A stretch of 64,000 nt of DNA from an uncultured Saprospiraceae bacterium (lineage in GTDB: Bacteria > Bacteroidota > Bacteroidia > Chitinophagales > Saprospiraceae): positions 1 to 64,000 of the forward strand of contig CALJPQ010000025.1 of the NCBI GenBank assembly GCA_937980645.1. The letters run 5' to 3'. The position numbers were made by a program, and so were the translations under genes. Shown here in pieces: positions 41,723-49,767 of this stretch; the stretch's first letter is position 1; each line of letters opens with the position of its first letter. Under the pieces are notes generated by a model. That model had not been told where the DNA came from and searched no databases. It saw only the letters and a list, made by a program, of their open reading frames with translations.

Positions 41723-43315
41723 ATGCGCGCTGAAAAAATTTTAGAGATAGCCCAAAGCCGCCTGGCGGAGGCCCGGGTGCAGCTGGAGTTGGATGACTTC
41801 GACCGCAAGCAGTTGACTCGTATGTCTGCTGCTGTGTTTGTCTGCAATCAGTTGCTGCCCGGTATGGATGAATGGATACTTTTGTATTTGATGACTCAGG
41901 GCGCTGAGGGCGCTAAGGTGTTGCACCCCTACCCTACTTCACTGGATGAGGCACTCCGCCCCTATACGATACGCCCCATGCGCCGCAAGCTGGAAGACCG
42001 GCTGCTGCGCATCAATTTTGCCAAAAAGGTGGCCCGCTACGTGGAAAAAGGCGTTTCGGTAGGTGTTGTGGTGGATTTTTCCGAAAACCCGTTAGGCGAC
42101 CTGCCGCGCAACCTGCTGCGCCCACAGATTGTACGCCAGCTGCGCAAAACAAGCGTGCCGATTGTGCCCGTTCACCTAAAGGCGGACTCCACCCAGCGCA
42201 CTAACCTGTGGCGAGCGTTTCTGAGCGGACTGACGCGCCCTACGGCCGAGCAACCCATCGTGGTACAGGTGCGCATTGGGCCACCCATTTTACCAGAAGA
42301 CCTGGCCGAACTCGACAGTAAACTCCTGTGGAGTAAGTTCTTGCAGGCAAAAATCTTCTCGCTGGGCACTGATTTTGACATTCATCCGAGCCACTACACC
42401 TCTCATGCCGGTGCTGCTCCGCAACCTTTAGCCGAGCCGGTGGATGCCGAACTGGTGCGCCGAGACATTGCCTCGCTGCCACCCGAATGCCTGATGACTT
42501 CGCGTGGCGACTTCGACGTGTACGTGGCTCCGTTTTCGGCCATACCCAACGCCATGTTCGAGATAGGACGCCTGCGCGAGCTGACCTTTCGCGCCGTAGG
42601 CGAAGGCGTGGGCAAACCGCGCGACATGGACGAATATGACCTGTATTACCTGCAGCTCATCATCTGGGACCGCAAGGCAGAGCGTATCGTTGGCGGATAC
42701 CGGCTAGGACAGGGCGACCGCATATTGCACCGTTTTGGTGTCAATGGCTTGTACGTCAATAGCCTGTTCAAAATTCGGCCGGCCTTTTATCCTATCTTAG
42801 AAAAAGCCGTAGAACTGGGCCGTTCGTACATAGTGCCCGACTACCAGCGTCATCGGCTTCCGCTGTTTTTGCTGTGGAAAGGCATCCTCCATTTTCTGCT
42901 CGCTCATCCTCACTACCGCTACCTGTATGGGCCGGTAAGCATCAGCAAGCAGTTTTCGGATGCCTCCCGGTCGGTCATCGTGGAGTTTCTGAAGCGCTAT
43001 TGCTTCGATAAGGATATGGCGCGCTTTGTGAAGCCCCGAAAGCCCTTTCGGGTACGCACCAAATCAGTGGACACCCGCCTGCTGGCCGAAATGCTACACG
43101 GCGAATTTGATGCTCTGGAAAGCCTCATCGAGGCCATGGAACCCGAGCATTTTAAAGTGCCGGTGCTCTTCCGGCAATATCTGCGGCAAAACGCCCGCTT
43201 CATCGGCTTCAATGTGGATCCGCTGTTTTCCGACTGCTTAGACGGTCTGATGATTTTAGACCTGCGCAACCTGCCGGCCAGCACCTTAGAGGCATTGCAG
43301 CAAGAAAAGGAATAA
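41723..43315 (+). CDS. Fusion of a degenerate PlsC-like acyltransferase with an OlsB-like N-acyltransferase
   Basis: 530 residues. The N-terminal part (about 1-235) follows the acyltransferase layout (VVVDFSENPLG where FPEGTR is expected, then VPIVPVHLKAD) but has no HxxxxD catalytic motif. The C-terminal part (about 270-500) is the OlsB/hemolysin-like GNAT (Acetyltransf_5) domain: FDVYVAPFSAIPNAMFEIGR, TFRAVGEGVGKPRDMDEYD and YNL-type QLIIWDRKAERIVGGYRLG. It most likely makes an N-acyl amino acid lipid (ornithine, glycine or similar). The bifunctional OlsF proteins have a comparable two-part design. 97 bases after crtY and 5 bases before aat. ATG 41723 is preferred to the upstream frame. Confidence 0.78.
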   Translation: MRAEKILEIAQSRLAEARVQLELDDFDRKQLTRMSAAVFVCNQLLPGMDEWILLYLMTQGAEGAKVLHPYPTSLDEALRPYTIRPMRRKLEDRLLRINFAKKVARYVEKGVSVGVVVDFSENPLGDLPRNLLRPQIVRQLRKTSVPIVPVHLKADSTQRTNLWRAFLSGLTRPTAEQPIVVQVRIGPPILPEDLAELDSKLLWSKFLQAKIFSLGTDFDIHPSHYTSHAGAAPQPLAEPVDAELVRRDIASLPPECLMTSRGDFDVYVAPFSAIPNAMFEIGRLRELTFRAVGEGVGKPRDMDEYDLYYLQLIIWDRKAERIVGGYRLGQGDRILHRFGVNGLYVNSLFKIRPAFYPILEKAVELGRSYIVPDYQRHRLPLFLLWKGILHFLLAHPHYRYLYGPVSISKQFSDASRSVIVEFLKRYCFDKDMARFVKPRKPFRVRTKSVDTRLLAEMLHGEFDALESLIEAMEPEHFKVPVLFRQYLRQNARFIGFNVDPLFSDCLDGLMILDLRNLPASTLEALQQEKE

Positions 43316-43320
43316 GTGTC

Positions 43321-44043
43321 ATGGCTGTTTTCTGGCTTGGTAAGGAAGACCTGACCTTTCCGCCGGTAGAGCTGGCAGAGGCTAATGGTTTGTTGGCCGT
43401 CAGCACCGACCTGCGCCCGGAGCGCCTGATAGCGGCTTACCACAGCGGCATTTTCCCGTGGTATAAGCACGACGAACACTTTTTCTGGTTCTCGCCGCAT
43501 CCCAGGATGGTACTCTTCCCCGAAGACTTAGTGGTGCATAAGAGCATGCGCTCCATTTTCAATCAGCACAAGTTTACCTACACGCTCGACCGGGATTTTG
43601 AGCGCGTTATGCGCGCCTGTGCCGAAGCGCCGCGCGAAGGCCAGGACGGTACCTGGATTACGGAGGAATTTATTGAAGCCTACACCGAGCTGCACCGTCG
43701 CGGTGTGGGGCATTCCGTCGAGGTCTGGCAGAACGACGAGCTGGTGGGCGGCCTGTATGGCCTGTCCTTCGGGCGCGTCTTTTTCGGCGAAAGTATGTTT
43801 GCCCGGGTGCCGAATGCCTCCAAAGCAGGTTTCATCGTACTGGTACGCGCTTTAGAGCGCAGTGGCTTTCGGCTGATTGACTGCCAGCAGGATACCCCTC
43901 ACTTAAGAAGCCTGGGCGCCCGTCTCGTCTCACGCACGCTGTTTATGCGCATCCTTCAAGACTGCCTGTCGGCTCCCACTCTGGCAGGGCGCTGGCGACT
44001 GGATGTGTCCGGAAAAATCGCCCTAGAAGAAAATGGCACCTGA
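43321..44043 (+). CDS. aat: Leucyl/phenylalanyl-tRNA--protein transferase
   Basis: Attaches Leu or Phe from tRNA to N-terminal Arg/Lys of proteins, making them N-end-rule substrates for ClpSP. 240 residues. Family motifs: RLIAAYHSGIFPWY (near 37-50), FWFSPHPRMVLFP (near 58-70), GTWITEEFIEAY (near 111-122), GGLYGLSFGRVFFGESMF (near 142-159), DCQQDTPHLRSLGA (near 186-199). Starts 5 bases after the acyltransferase gene, so translation may be coupled. Confidence 0.95.
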   Translation: MAVFWLGKEDLTFPPVELAEANGLLAVSTDLRPERLIAAYHSGIFPWYKHDEHFFWFSPHPRMVLFPEDLVVHKSMRSIFNQHKFTYTLDRDFERVMRACAEAPREGQDGTWITEEFIEAYTELHRRGVGHSVEVWQNDELVGGLYGLSFGRVFFGESMFARVPNASKAGFIVLVRALERSGFRLIDCQQDTPHLRSLGARLVSRTLFMRILQDCLSAPTLAGRWRLDVSGKIALEENGT

Positions 44044-44051
44044 GCACAGCG

Positions 44052-44606
44052 CTAGCGCTTAGCGAAAGGGAATTCTTCGCGCACTTCCCAGTGCTCACCC
44101 ATCCATTGGAGGAGGGCAATGCTGTTCACGGCAAACGTGCGATAGTAGGGGCGCTCCTGAAAGTCTGCCCAAATCTGGTCAAACATCGTCGGCGGCATGT
44201 CCCGATGGGCCAGCGTCATGTGCGGGTGAAAGGGCTGTTCGTTTTTTTTGTCGTAAGTAAAACGCAGTTCAGACTCCAGGGCCTTTCTCAGCTTCGTGAA
44301 CAGTGTTTTTATCTGTGGCGAAAGTTCAGGTTTGATAAAAAACACCTTTGGTGCAAAAGCACCGTAGTCATTGAGGACGACCCAAAAGGGTTTCTGATCA
44401 CTGGCGAAGCGAAGCAAGCACTCCCGGAGTTCGGGCATACGGCTTTGCTCCCAACTAAAGGGCGGCTGCAGCGTGATGTGCGCGGGGCTTTTGAGTGCAT
44501 GGCGCGGCCCCCACTTGTCGGCGATGTATTGCTTCATAGCCGTTACCTCTTCCTGAACGGCACGCGAAGGCAATATGGCAATAAAAAACAACGGTTGTTC
44601 TTCCAT
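44052..44606 (-). CDS. 2'-5' RNA ligase family protein (2H phosphoesterase)
   Basis: 184 residues with the paired HxT motifs of 2H phosphoesterases: His43-Ile-Thr45 in PAHITLQPPF and His129-Met-Thr131 in FHPHMTLAHRD. Such proteins join or cleave 2'-5' or cyclic phosphodiester bonds in RNA; the physiological substrate is unknown. Converges on aat with an 8-base gap. Confidence 0.85.
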   Translation of the reverse strand: MEEQPLFFIAILPSRAVQEEVTAMKQYIADKWGPRHALKSPAHITLQPPFSWEQSRMPELRECLLRFASDQKPFWVVLNDYGAFAPKVFFIKPELSPQIKTLFTKLRKALESELRFTYDKKNEQPFHPHMTLAHRDMPPTMFDQIWADFQERPYYRTFAVNSIALLQWMGEHWEVREEFPFAKR

Positions 44607-44699
44607 AGCAAATCGTCGGGCAAAAATCTGTTAAAAAGCGCATCAGCACAATGGTTTCTATAGTTGGCTTTATTTTTCGGTCTTAAAAGGCAACGACTT

Positions 44700-45194
44700 A
44701 TGCGCTATTGCTTTCCCACCATTTTCGCAATTCTGTTCCTGAGTGCATTGCCCACTGTGCAATCGCAGGACTATCGCACTGCTTTAGGGCTTCGATTAGG
44801 TGCTCCGCACTGTATTTCCCTCAAGCACTTTACCAGTAATGCTGGTGCCATCGAGGTATTTGCCGGTTATCGCTATCGCGGTCGAAAGGATACCTGGTTT
44901 AATCTGGGCGGGTTGTACGAGCATCATTTCCCGATTACGGGTGCTCCCGGGCTGAAGTGGTACGTAGGCGGCGGTGCGGCGGTGTTGCTCTGGGATTACG
45001 TGGATAATCGGCCACCGGCGGGCTACGCGCGCACGACGGTTTCCTTGCTCGGCGCGCTGGGACTGGATTTTAAGTTCCCTAAGGCACCGATTAACCTATC
45101 ATTGGACTGGGTACCCATCGTTTTCCTGGGCTACGTAGGCCCGTACTTTGGAGGCGGCTACGGTGCCATTAGTGTGCGATACACATTTAATTGA
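44700..45194 (+). CDS. Small outer membrane beta-barrel protein, paralogue 1
   Basis: 164 residues. Signal peptide 1-22 (ending TVQSQ). Then alternating hydrophobic/polar beta strands with aromatic girdles: YRTALGLRLGAPHCISLKHF, GLKWYVGGGAAVLLW, INLSLDWVPIVFLGY, and a C-terminal barrel strand ending in aromatic plus Asn (AISVRYTFN). Function unknown. Closely similar to the next gene in order of motifs and length. Confidence 0.75.
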   Translation: MRYCFPTIFAILFLSALPTVQSQDYRTALGLRLGAPHCISLKHFTSNAGAIEVFAGYRYRGRKDTWFNLGGLYEHHFPITGAPGLKWYVGGGAAVLLWDYVDNRPPAGYARTTVSLLGALGLDFKFPKAPINLSLDWVPIVFLGYVGPYFGGGYGAISVRYTFN

Positions 45195-45261
45195 TTTGGA
45201 TGCTATTGGTTACATCCGCGTTAAATTTTTGCACAAGGGCCTGTACAATTGCTTAGCAACC

Positions 45262-45269
45262 TACCTTTG
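45262..45269 (+). promoter_or_regulatory. -7 promoter box (TACCTTTG) for the second beta-barrel gene
   Basis: Perfect TAnnTTTG, 24 bases before the ATG at 45294. It implies that the second paralogue has its own promoter. Confidence 0.55.
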
Positions 45270-45293
45270 TTGCGTACCAAATTTTTCAAAAAC

Positions 45294-45794
45294 ATGATTA
45301 CAAAACGATTCTTTTTCGCTTTGGCCCTGCTGCTCAGCATGATGGCCACCTCGCTGCACGCCCAGGAGTACCGCACAGCTATCGGCGCGCGTCTGGGTTT
45401 TCCGTTCTCGGCATCGTTCAAGCACTTCATTTCTGACCCCGGCGCTGTGGAGCTGTTTGCTGGCTTCCGCGGCTGGACGTTCTATCGTTGGTTCAACGTA
45501 GGCGCTATGTACCAACATCACATGCCCATCGAGAGCGTAGCAGGTCTGAAGTGGTACGTGGGCGGCGGAGCCTCTGTGTATTTCTGGTCGTATGACGATG
45601 TCTGGTTGGGCTCTAACCGATACTCCAGTACGACCTTTGGCGTCATGGGTGTTGTGGGTCTGGACTACAAGTTTACCGACATTCCGCTGAACCTGTCGGT
45701 AGACTGGGTACCTACGTTCTTCATTGGCGACGGATACGTGAGCGGCTTCGGCGGCGGCTATGGCGCTCTGAGTGCTCGCTACACGCTGAGATAA
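45294..45794 (+). CDS. Small outer membrane beta-barrel protein, paralogue 2
   Basis: 166 residues with signal peptide (about 1-23, ending SLHAQ). It shares with the preceding gene YRTAIGARLGFP, FKHFISDPGAVELFAGF, GLKWYVGGGASVYFW, LNLSVDWVPTFFIG, GFGGGYGALSARY and the same C-terminal strand. The pair is an evident tandem duplication. Function unknown; 8-stranded porin-like or OmpW/OmpA-like barrels are possible. A terminator follows. Confidence 0.75.
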   Translation: MITKRFFFALALLLSMMATSLHAQEYRTAIGARLGFPFSASFKHFISDPGAVELFAGFRGWTFYRWFNVGAMYQHHMPIESVAGLKWYVGGGASVYFWSYDDVWLGSNRYSSTTFGVMGVVGLDYKFTDIPLNLSVDWVPTFFIGDGYVSGFGGGYGALSARYTLR

Positions 45795-45816
45795 ATCAGG
45801 TACAAATAGCATCCAG

Positions 45817-45858
45817 ACGGCTGTGGCCTCGTCTTCCGGACGCGACCACAGCCGTTTT
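45817..45858 (+). terminator. Terminator after the beta-barrel genes
   Basis: Perfect arms ACGGCTGTGG (45817-45826) and CCACAGCCGT (45846-45855) followed by TTT. It lies between convergent genes and may act for both. Confidence 0.8.
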
Positions 45859-45861
45859 GTT

Positions 45862-47559
45862 TCACTGCCGGGTATCGGGCGGGCTGACTTTCAGGAAATA
45901 AAGCGTTTGCAAAGATTCCGGACGCGTGGCCGGGTTGAGGAAGCGCGCATGAAGCATCGCAACATGGAAGTGCTTTAGTTCGATCGTTTCTTCTATTGAG
46001 GCGCCGGCCTGTTCCAACACCGCCCTCCCGTCAGGTGTGGTGAAGATGCCTATGGGGCTCCGACGCTGCGCCGCTAACGCCAGCAGGTCGGCGGGATCGT
46101 CGCGTCGGGGGAGGATGTGGCCGTTGTAAAAGTCAAGCGAGTGGTGGTTCATCCGAAAAAAATACAGCGCATCGGCGGACATCCCAGCCGATCGAGCCAC
46201 TTCTACCGCCCGACGGGAGTACTGATAGGGCAATAACCGTGGATAAAAATGGACGTTGAGAACAAAGCCGAGCAAAACAGCCCCCCCCACACCCAGCATC
46301 GTCAACGACTCGGCAGCCATCGTGCGTACCAAACGCCTAAATGCCCAAAGCCAGGCCAGCGTACCCAACCCCAGCGGAAGCCAAACGACCGGTGAAGCCG
46401 TCGGAAATACCCAGAGTACGATTACCCAACTCAAAAGAAGCCCAGCCACGGCGCCAATGCCCAACAACCAGCGCGGCAAGACGCCCACGCCGCGCTCCAA
46501 CGCAGCAGCTACGAGCACAGAGGCCCAGGGCATCGTGATAAAGATGTAGTGCGGCAATTTGTAGCGCGACAGCGATAACGCAATGAACGTCAGCACAAAA
46601 CCTGCCAGCGAATAGTATTCAGGCCAGGGTGCTCCCTCTACTGAGCGGCGACGCATCCACATTGCGCCACCCACCCGTACCAGCGCCCAGGGCAACAACA
46701 GGCTCCAAGGCCAAAAAGCCCACAGATAGACGTGCAGGAAGAAAAAAACGGAGGCATCATTCTTCCAGACATTCTCGCCTGTGATGCGCCCAAAACTTTG
46801 CTCCCAAAAGAAGAAGCGAAGCCCGGATACCTCCTGACGGCCATTCACCCACTTCTCCGGGTGCAGGTCGAACTGCTGCCAAAGCCCCCAACACATGGGC
46901 GCCAACACAACAGCCACCACCAAAAGGCCGGCCAACCACTCCCAGCGCAACAGCTGGCGCCACTGCCCTCGCAACAGCAGATGCCCCCCCACGGCAAAGG
47001 CCGGTGCCACTAAACCGATAGGCCCTTTGGCCAGCATGGCCAGGCCGACAGCGCCAAAGCCCAGTAGCCAATGAGACCAGTGCCCGCGCGCTACATACTC
47101 AGCCAGTTGCCATACCGCACAGGCGCTGAAGCCCAACAAAAGCGTATCGGTGCGCACATCGTTGCTTATCAATATCAGCCCCAGCGAAGCCGCCAGAATG
47201 AAAGCCGCCCGACGCGCCGCAGCTTCTGGATAATAGAGGCGGGCAAAGCGATATACGCTCCACACCCCCAGCAGCGCCGCCAACACGGAGGGTAGCTTAT
47301 AGGCCCAATTGTTCAGCCCAAACGCCGCAAACGAAAGGGCCGATAGCCAGAACAGCAATGGAGGTTTGTCCAGATAGTCGGCTCCACGGTGCTGCACTTG
47401 CAACCAGTTGCCGCTCTGCAACATCTCCATCGAGATAGAGGCATATTGAGCAGCGTCCACCTCCATGACGTCAATACTCAACCCTGCCATATAGACAATC
47501 ACTAAGGCCAGGGCCAACCAGAACTGTGTCGAGCGCAATGTTGTCTGCCAGATTCTCAT
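45862..47559 (-). CDS. Glycosyltransferase family 39-type (ArnT/PMT-like) membrane protein
   Basis: 565 residues, about 11-12 TM helices. Uses a lipid-linked sugar donor in the periplasm. The first periplasmic loop has the acidic residues and context of the family: DVMEVDAAQYASISMEML near 27-44, GADYLDKPPLLFW near 56-68. PMT_2-type helices follow, with a soluble C-terminal domain (about 450-560) that may sense acceptor. ATG 47559 begins MRIWQTTLRSTQFW, right at the first TM; a -7 box lies only 4 bases upstream. Target (lipid A, protein or other glycan) unknown. Confidence 0.82.
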   Translation of the reverse strand: MRIWQTTLRSTQFWLALALVIVYMAGLSIDVMEVDAAQYASISMEMLQSGNWLQVQHRGADYLDKPPLLFWLSALSFAAFGLNNWAYKLPSVLAALLGVWSVYRFARLYYPEAAARRAAFILAASLGLILISNDVRTDTLLLGFSACAVWQLAEYVARGHWSHWLLGFGAVGLAMLAKGPIGLVAPAFAVGGHLLLRGQWRQLLRWEWLAGLLVVAVVLAPMCWGLWQQFDLHPEKWVNGRQEVSGLRFFFWEQSFGRITGENVWKNDASVFFFLHVYLWAFWPWSLLLPWALVRVGGAMWMRRRSVEGAPWPEYYSLAGFVLTFIALSLSRYKLPHYIFITMPWASVLVAAALERGVGVLPRWLLGIGAVAGLLLSWVIVLWVFPTASPVVWLPLGLGTLAWLWAFRRLVRTMAAESLTMLGVGGAVLLGFVLNVHFYPRLLPYQYSRRAVEVARSAGMSADALYFFRMNHHSLDFYNGHILPRRDDPADLLALAAQRRSPIGIFTTPDGRAVLEQAGASIEETIELKHFHVAMLHARFLNPATRPESLQTLYFLKVSPPDTRQ

Positions 47560-47563
47560 TGCA

Positions 47564-47571
47564 CAAATGTA
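47564..47571 (-). promoter_or_regulatory. -7 promoter box (TACATTTG) for the GT39-type gene
   Basis: TAnnTTTG match on the minus strand ending 4 bases before the ATG, which implies a leaderless transcript if used. Confidence 0.4.
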
Positions 47572-47607
47572 GAGGCATCTGTGCGGCTTTCTCTTCCAAC
47601 AGTGCTT

Positions 47608-47652
47608 AAAAAGCAAGTGCCCTTTCTGAGTCATATTCAGAAAGGGCACTTG
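47608..47652 (-). terminator. Terminator of the act-cox gene run
   Basis: On the minus strand, perfect 16-base arms CAAGTGCCCTTTCTGA (complement 47637-47652) and TCAGAAAGGGCACTTG (47614-47629) are followed by GCTTTTT. It closes the 16-gene run that starts beyond 64000. Confidence 0.88.
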
Positions 47653-47672
47653 GATTGCCGCAACAGCCTGTA

Positions 47673-47966
47673 TCAGTTTTGTTGCCCTGGGCGCTCCGCC
47701 AAGAGCTCGTCGGCTTCCACAGCAGATTTGCGCCGGTTGCGCCACCACCAATAACCGATGGCACCTACGAGCAAATAAGGCATGGCCAGCATATACAGAA
47801 TGCCCGTATTTAAACCACGGCCCGCCGTGCCGCCGTTTTGCAGGTTCGACTCAGCCGACATGCGGCACATTGGGCACTGGCCCAAAGCTTCTGGCGCAGC
47901 CACAAATAATAGGAGCAGCAAAACTGTGCTGACAGCAACAACCTGAAAGAAACGTTTGCTTTTCAT
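47673..47966 (-). CDS. Small CPMCRM membrane protein at the end of the oxidase run, unknown function
   Basis: 97 residues. Signal peptide (about 1-29), then Cys31-Pro-Met-Cys34-Arg-Met36 immediately after the cleavage site, a Gly/Asn-rich stretch (NLQNGGTAGRGLNTGI), one TM (about 55-76, ending GYWWWRNRR) and a cytoplasmic tail. CxxCxM on the periplasmic face could bind copper or heme, but this is inference. Last gene of the run. Confidence 0.7.
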   Translation of the reverse strand: MKSKRFFQVVAVSTVLLLLLFVAAPEALGQCPMCRMSAESNLQNGGTAGRGLNTGILYMLAMPYLLVGAIGYWWWRNRRKSAVEADELLAERPGQQN

Positions 47967-47999
47967 CGTCCTGCGAATGTGTTTAGCATGAAAAATAGG

Positions 48000-48545
48000 T
48001 CAGCCGTAATAGGGTCGCAGCAGCAGATAACAGATAGGGCCGGTAATGGCCACATAAAGCCAGAGTGGGAACACCCAGCGCGCCATTTTTTTATGGCGCT
48101 CAAATTGACCTGTATAGGCGCGGTTGAACGTCAGGAGAATAAACGGCAACACTGCCGCAGCCAGTACAACGTGCGTAATCAGGAGGAAAAAATAGATGTA
48201 CCGGAGTAATCCCTCCCCGCCGTAGCGCGTCTCCGGCGTGGTAAAATGATAAAGCACGTACGAAAGTAAAAACAGCGCCGAGGTCATCATCGCCACATAA
48301 ATGGCGCGCCGATGTGCCTGCACATTCTTGCGCTTGATGAACCATAAAGCCATCAGCAAAATAACTGCTGTAAGCGCATTTAGCGATGCATGAAAAGGCG
48401 GCAGGAAACTGAAATCCGCACCCAAGTCCAGCTTGACTCGCCGCATGAGCACGACCAGAAAAAGCACCGCTGCCGACACTACATAGGCCAGCACGTTAAG
48501 GCGCTTCTCTAAGCGAACGGCATCTGAAAGTATTGCGTTAGACAT
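48000..48545 (-). CDS. DUF420 family membrane protein (CtaM-like)
   Basis: 181 residues, five hydrophobic segments. PPFHASLNALTAVILLM, QAHRRAIYVAMMTSALFLLS and the His in LLITHVVLAAAVLPF are DUF420 hallmarks. The family member CtaM is needed for heme-copper oxidase function in Gram-positives. Start ATG 48545 is 4 bases after the SCO-like stop. Part of the oxidase biogenesis end of the run. Confidence 0.85.
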   Translation of the reverse strand: MSNAILSDAVRLEKRLNVLAYVVSAAVLFLVVLMRRVKLDLGADFSFLPPFHASLNALTAVILLMALWFIKRKNVQAHRRAIYVAMMTSALFLLSYVLYHFTTPETRYGGEGLLRYIYFFLLITHVVLAAAVLPFILLTFNRAYTGQFERHKKMARWVFPLWLYVAITGPICYLLLRPYYG

Positions 48546-48549
48546 GGCG

Positions 48550-49182
48550 TTATTCCCGAGGCAATAGTAAAGCAATGTGTTCTACCATGCGGCCAACCTC
48601 CTTTTCATCCAGCGCGTTGTAAAAGCGCCGAATAGTTCCGGTCGTATCGGCCAGAGCGTAGTAATGCGAAACGGGCTTGACGTTATTTTGTTCGCAATAA
48701 AGGGTGTAAGCATTCACCAGCGTTGCTCGCCAGGAGTTCAGCCCTCCTGACCATACCCACGTGGCATAATCAGCACTGGGCAGCGTGCGCGCATAAGTGC
48801 GAAACTCCGCCGTGCCGTCCTGGCTGATCATGACCAGGCGAAAGTGATCCGGCACAGCGGCCGACTTGAAACCGAACTGTTTGAAGAGGCGTTCACCTGT
48901 ATCCAGAATAAATTTGTTCTCCGGCGTCAGGTCTGGGTTAGCGCCGAAATAATGAATGATGCATACCTTTTGGGTCAGCAGGTTGTCTTTGGAGCCATCG
49001 GGATAAATAACCGTTACAGGCTGTATTTTGCCGTATTCCCCCTTCAATTCTGCCTGCGCCTCTATTCGCCAATTCAAGCCGTTGCGCAGATACAACCACG
49101 ACACAGCAGGCAGGCCAAAGAGCAAAAGGGCCAGTACACTCCAAACCACAAGCCTGCGCCTCATAGATACCTTCTCTGCCAT
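48550..49182 (-). CDS. SCO1/SenC-like protein lacking the CxxxC copper site
   Basis: 210 residues. One N-terminal TM (about 10-30) and a periplasmic thioredoxin-like domain. Where SCO proteins have CPxxC after the first strand, this one has HYFGANPDLTPEN (77-89) with no cysteine. The downstream His of the copper site may be conserved (His173 in VSHYYALADTTG). It may be a copper-independent relative, or a degenerate one. ATG 49182 is chosen; ATG 49227-49225 region upstream is not used because of the hairpin, and MFKE at 49215 is a possible alternative. Sits between coxD and DUF420. Confidence 0.72.
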   Translation of the reverse strand: MAEKVSMRRRLVVWSVLALLLFGLPAVSWLYLRNGLNWRIEAQAELKGEYGKIQPVTVIYPDGSKDNLLTQKVCIIHYFGANPDLTPENKFILDTGERLFKQFGFKSAAVPDHFRLVMISQDGTAEFRTYARTLPSADYATWVWSGGLNSWRATLVNAYTLYCEQNNVKPVSHYYALADTTGTIRRFYNALDEKEVGRMVEHIALLLPRE

Positions 49183-49216
49183 AACATCTTCTCTTAAGTA
49201 GCACTCCTTAAACATA

Positions 49217-49250
49217 GAAGGCGAGGTTTGGTTGCCTCGCCTTCTCTTTT
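49217..49250. terminator. Hairpin between coxD and the SCO-like gene (possible partial terminator)
   Basis: Perfect 10-base arms GAAGGCGAGG (49217-49226) and CCTCGCCTTC (49235-49244). The T-run (TCTTTTTATT) lies on the plus-strand side, so for the minus-strand operon it is an A-run preceding the hairpin. It may reduce read-through or protect mRNA ends rather than terminate. Confidence 0.4.
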
Positions 49251-49252
49251 TA

Positions 49253-49696
49253 TTAACCTTTCGTTGTCGAAGGGTAAGCAGTTCCTGGCAGCTGATAGAA
49301 GCCTTGAGGCTTGTTGGGTGAAGGCTTAACCACCTCTTCATCTTTCTGACGAATGAGCTCACGACGTTTTCCCCAGGAGTCGCCCTCTTGGAAGAATGCA
49401 ATGATCGCCCAGACCAGAAGCAGCGTAGGCAGCAGTACACTCAGCACCAAACCGCGCACCTCGTATGCCATGTGCATAAAATAAAATATAATGAAGTAGG
49501 CCTTGTACATTGAAAAGCCTACCATCAGTAGCATGTACATGTAGTGGCCAAAGCCTTCTGTAAACTTGACACCCGGAATAAGATGGCCTTTAGCCAACAA
49601 GGCAATGACTACTTCCACAATCGTAATCACTCCAAGGATCATCAGCCCGCGAAACACTAAGGCTTTCTGCTCTTCATATGTTTGATGTCCAGCCAT
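49253..49696 (-). CDS. coxD: Cytochrome c oxidase subunit IV-type protein (caa3 family)
   Basis: 147 residues. Three TM segments (about 17-34, 53-71, 80-102) with YKAYFIIFYFMHMAYE, the motif of COX4_pro/CyoD-like small subunits. A polar C-terminal tail extends to 147. Encoded after the two subunit III genes; stabilises the oxidase in the inner membrane. Confidence 0.85.
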   Translation of the reverse strand: MAGHQTYEEQKALVFRGLMILGVITIVEVVIALLAKGHLIPGVKFTEGFGHYMYMLLMVGFSMYKAYFIIFYFMHMAYEVRGLVLSVLLPTLLLVWAIIAFFQEGDSWGKRRELIRQKDEEVVKPSPNKPQGFYQLPGTAYPSTTKG

Positions 49697-49767
49697 AATT
49701 ATCAGGTCAGATAAAGGATAAAAGAAAATGCAGTTTTAAAAAGAGGAACGGTTATGGCCACCTGAAA

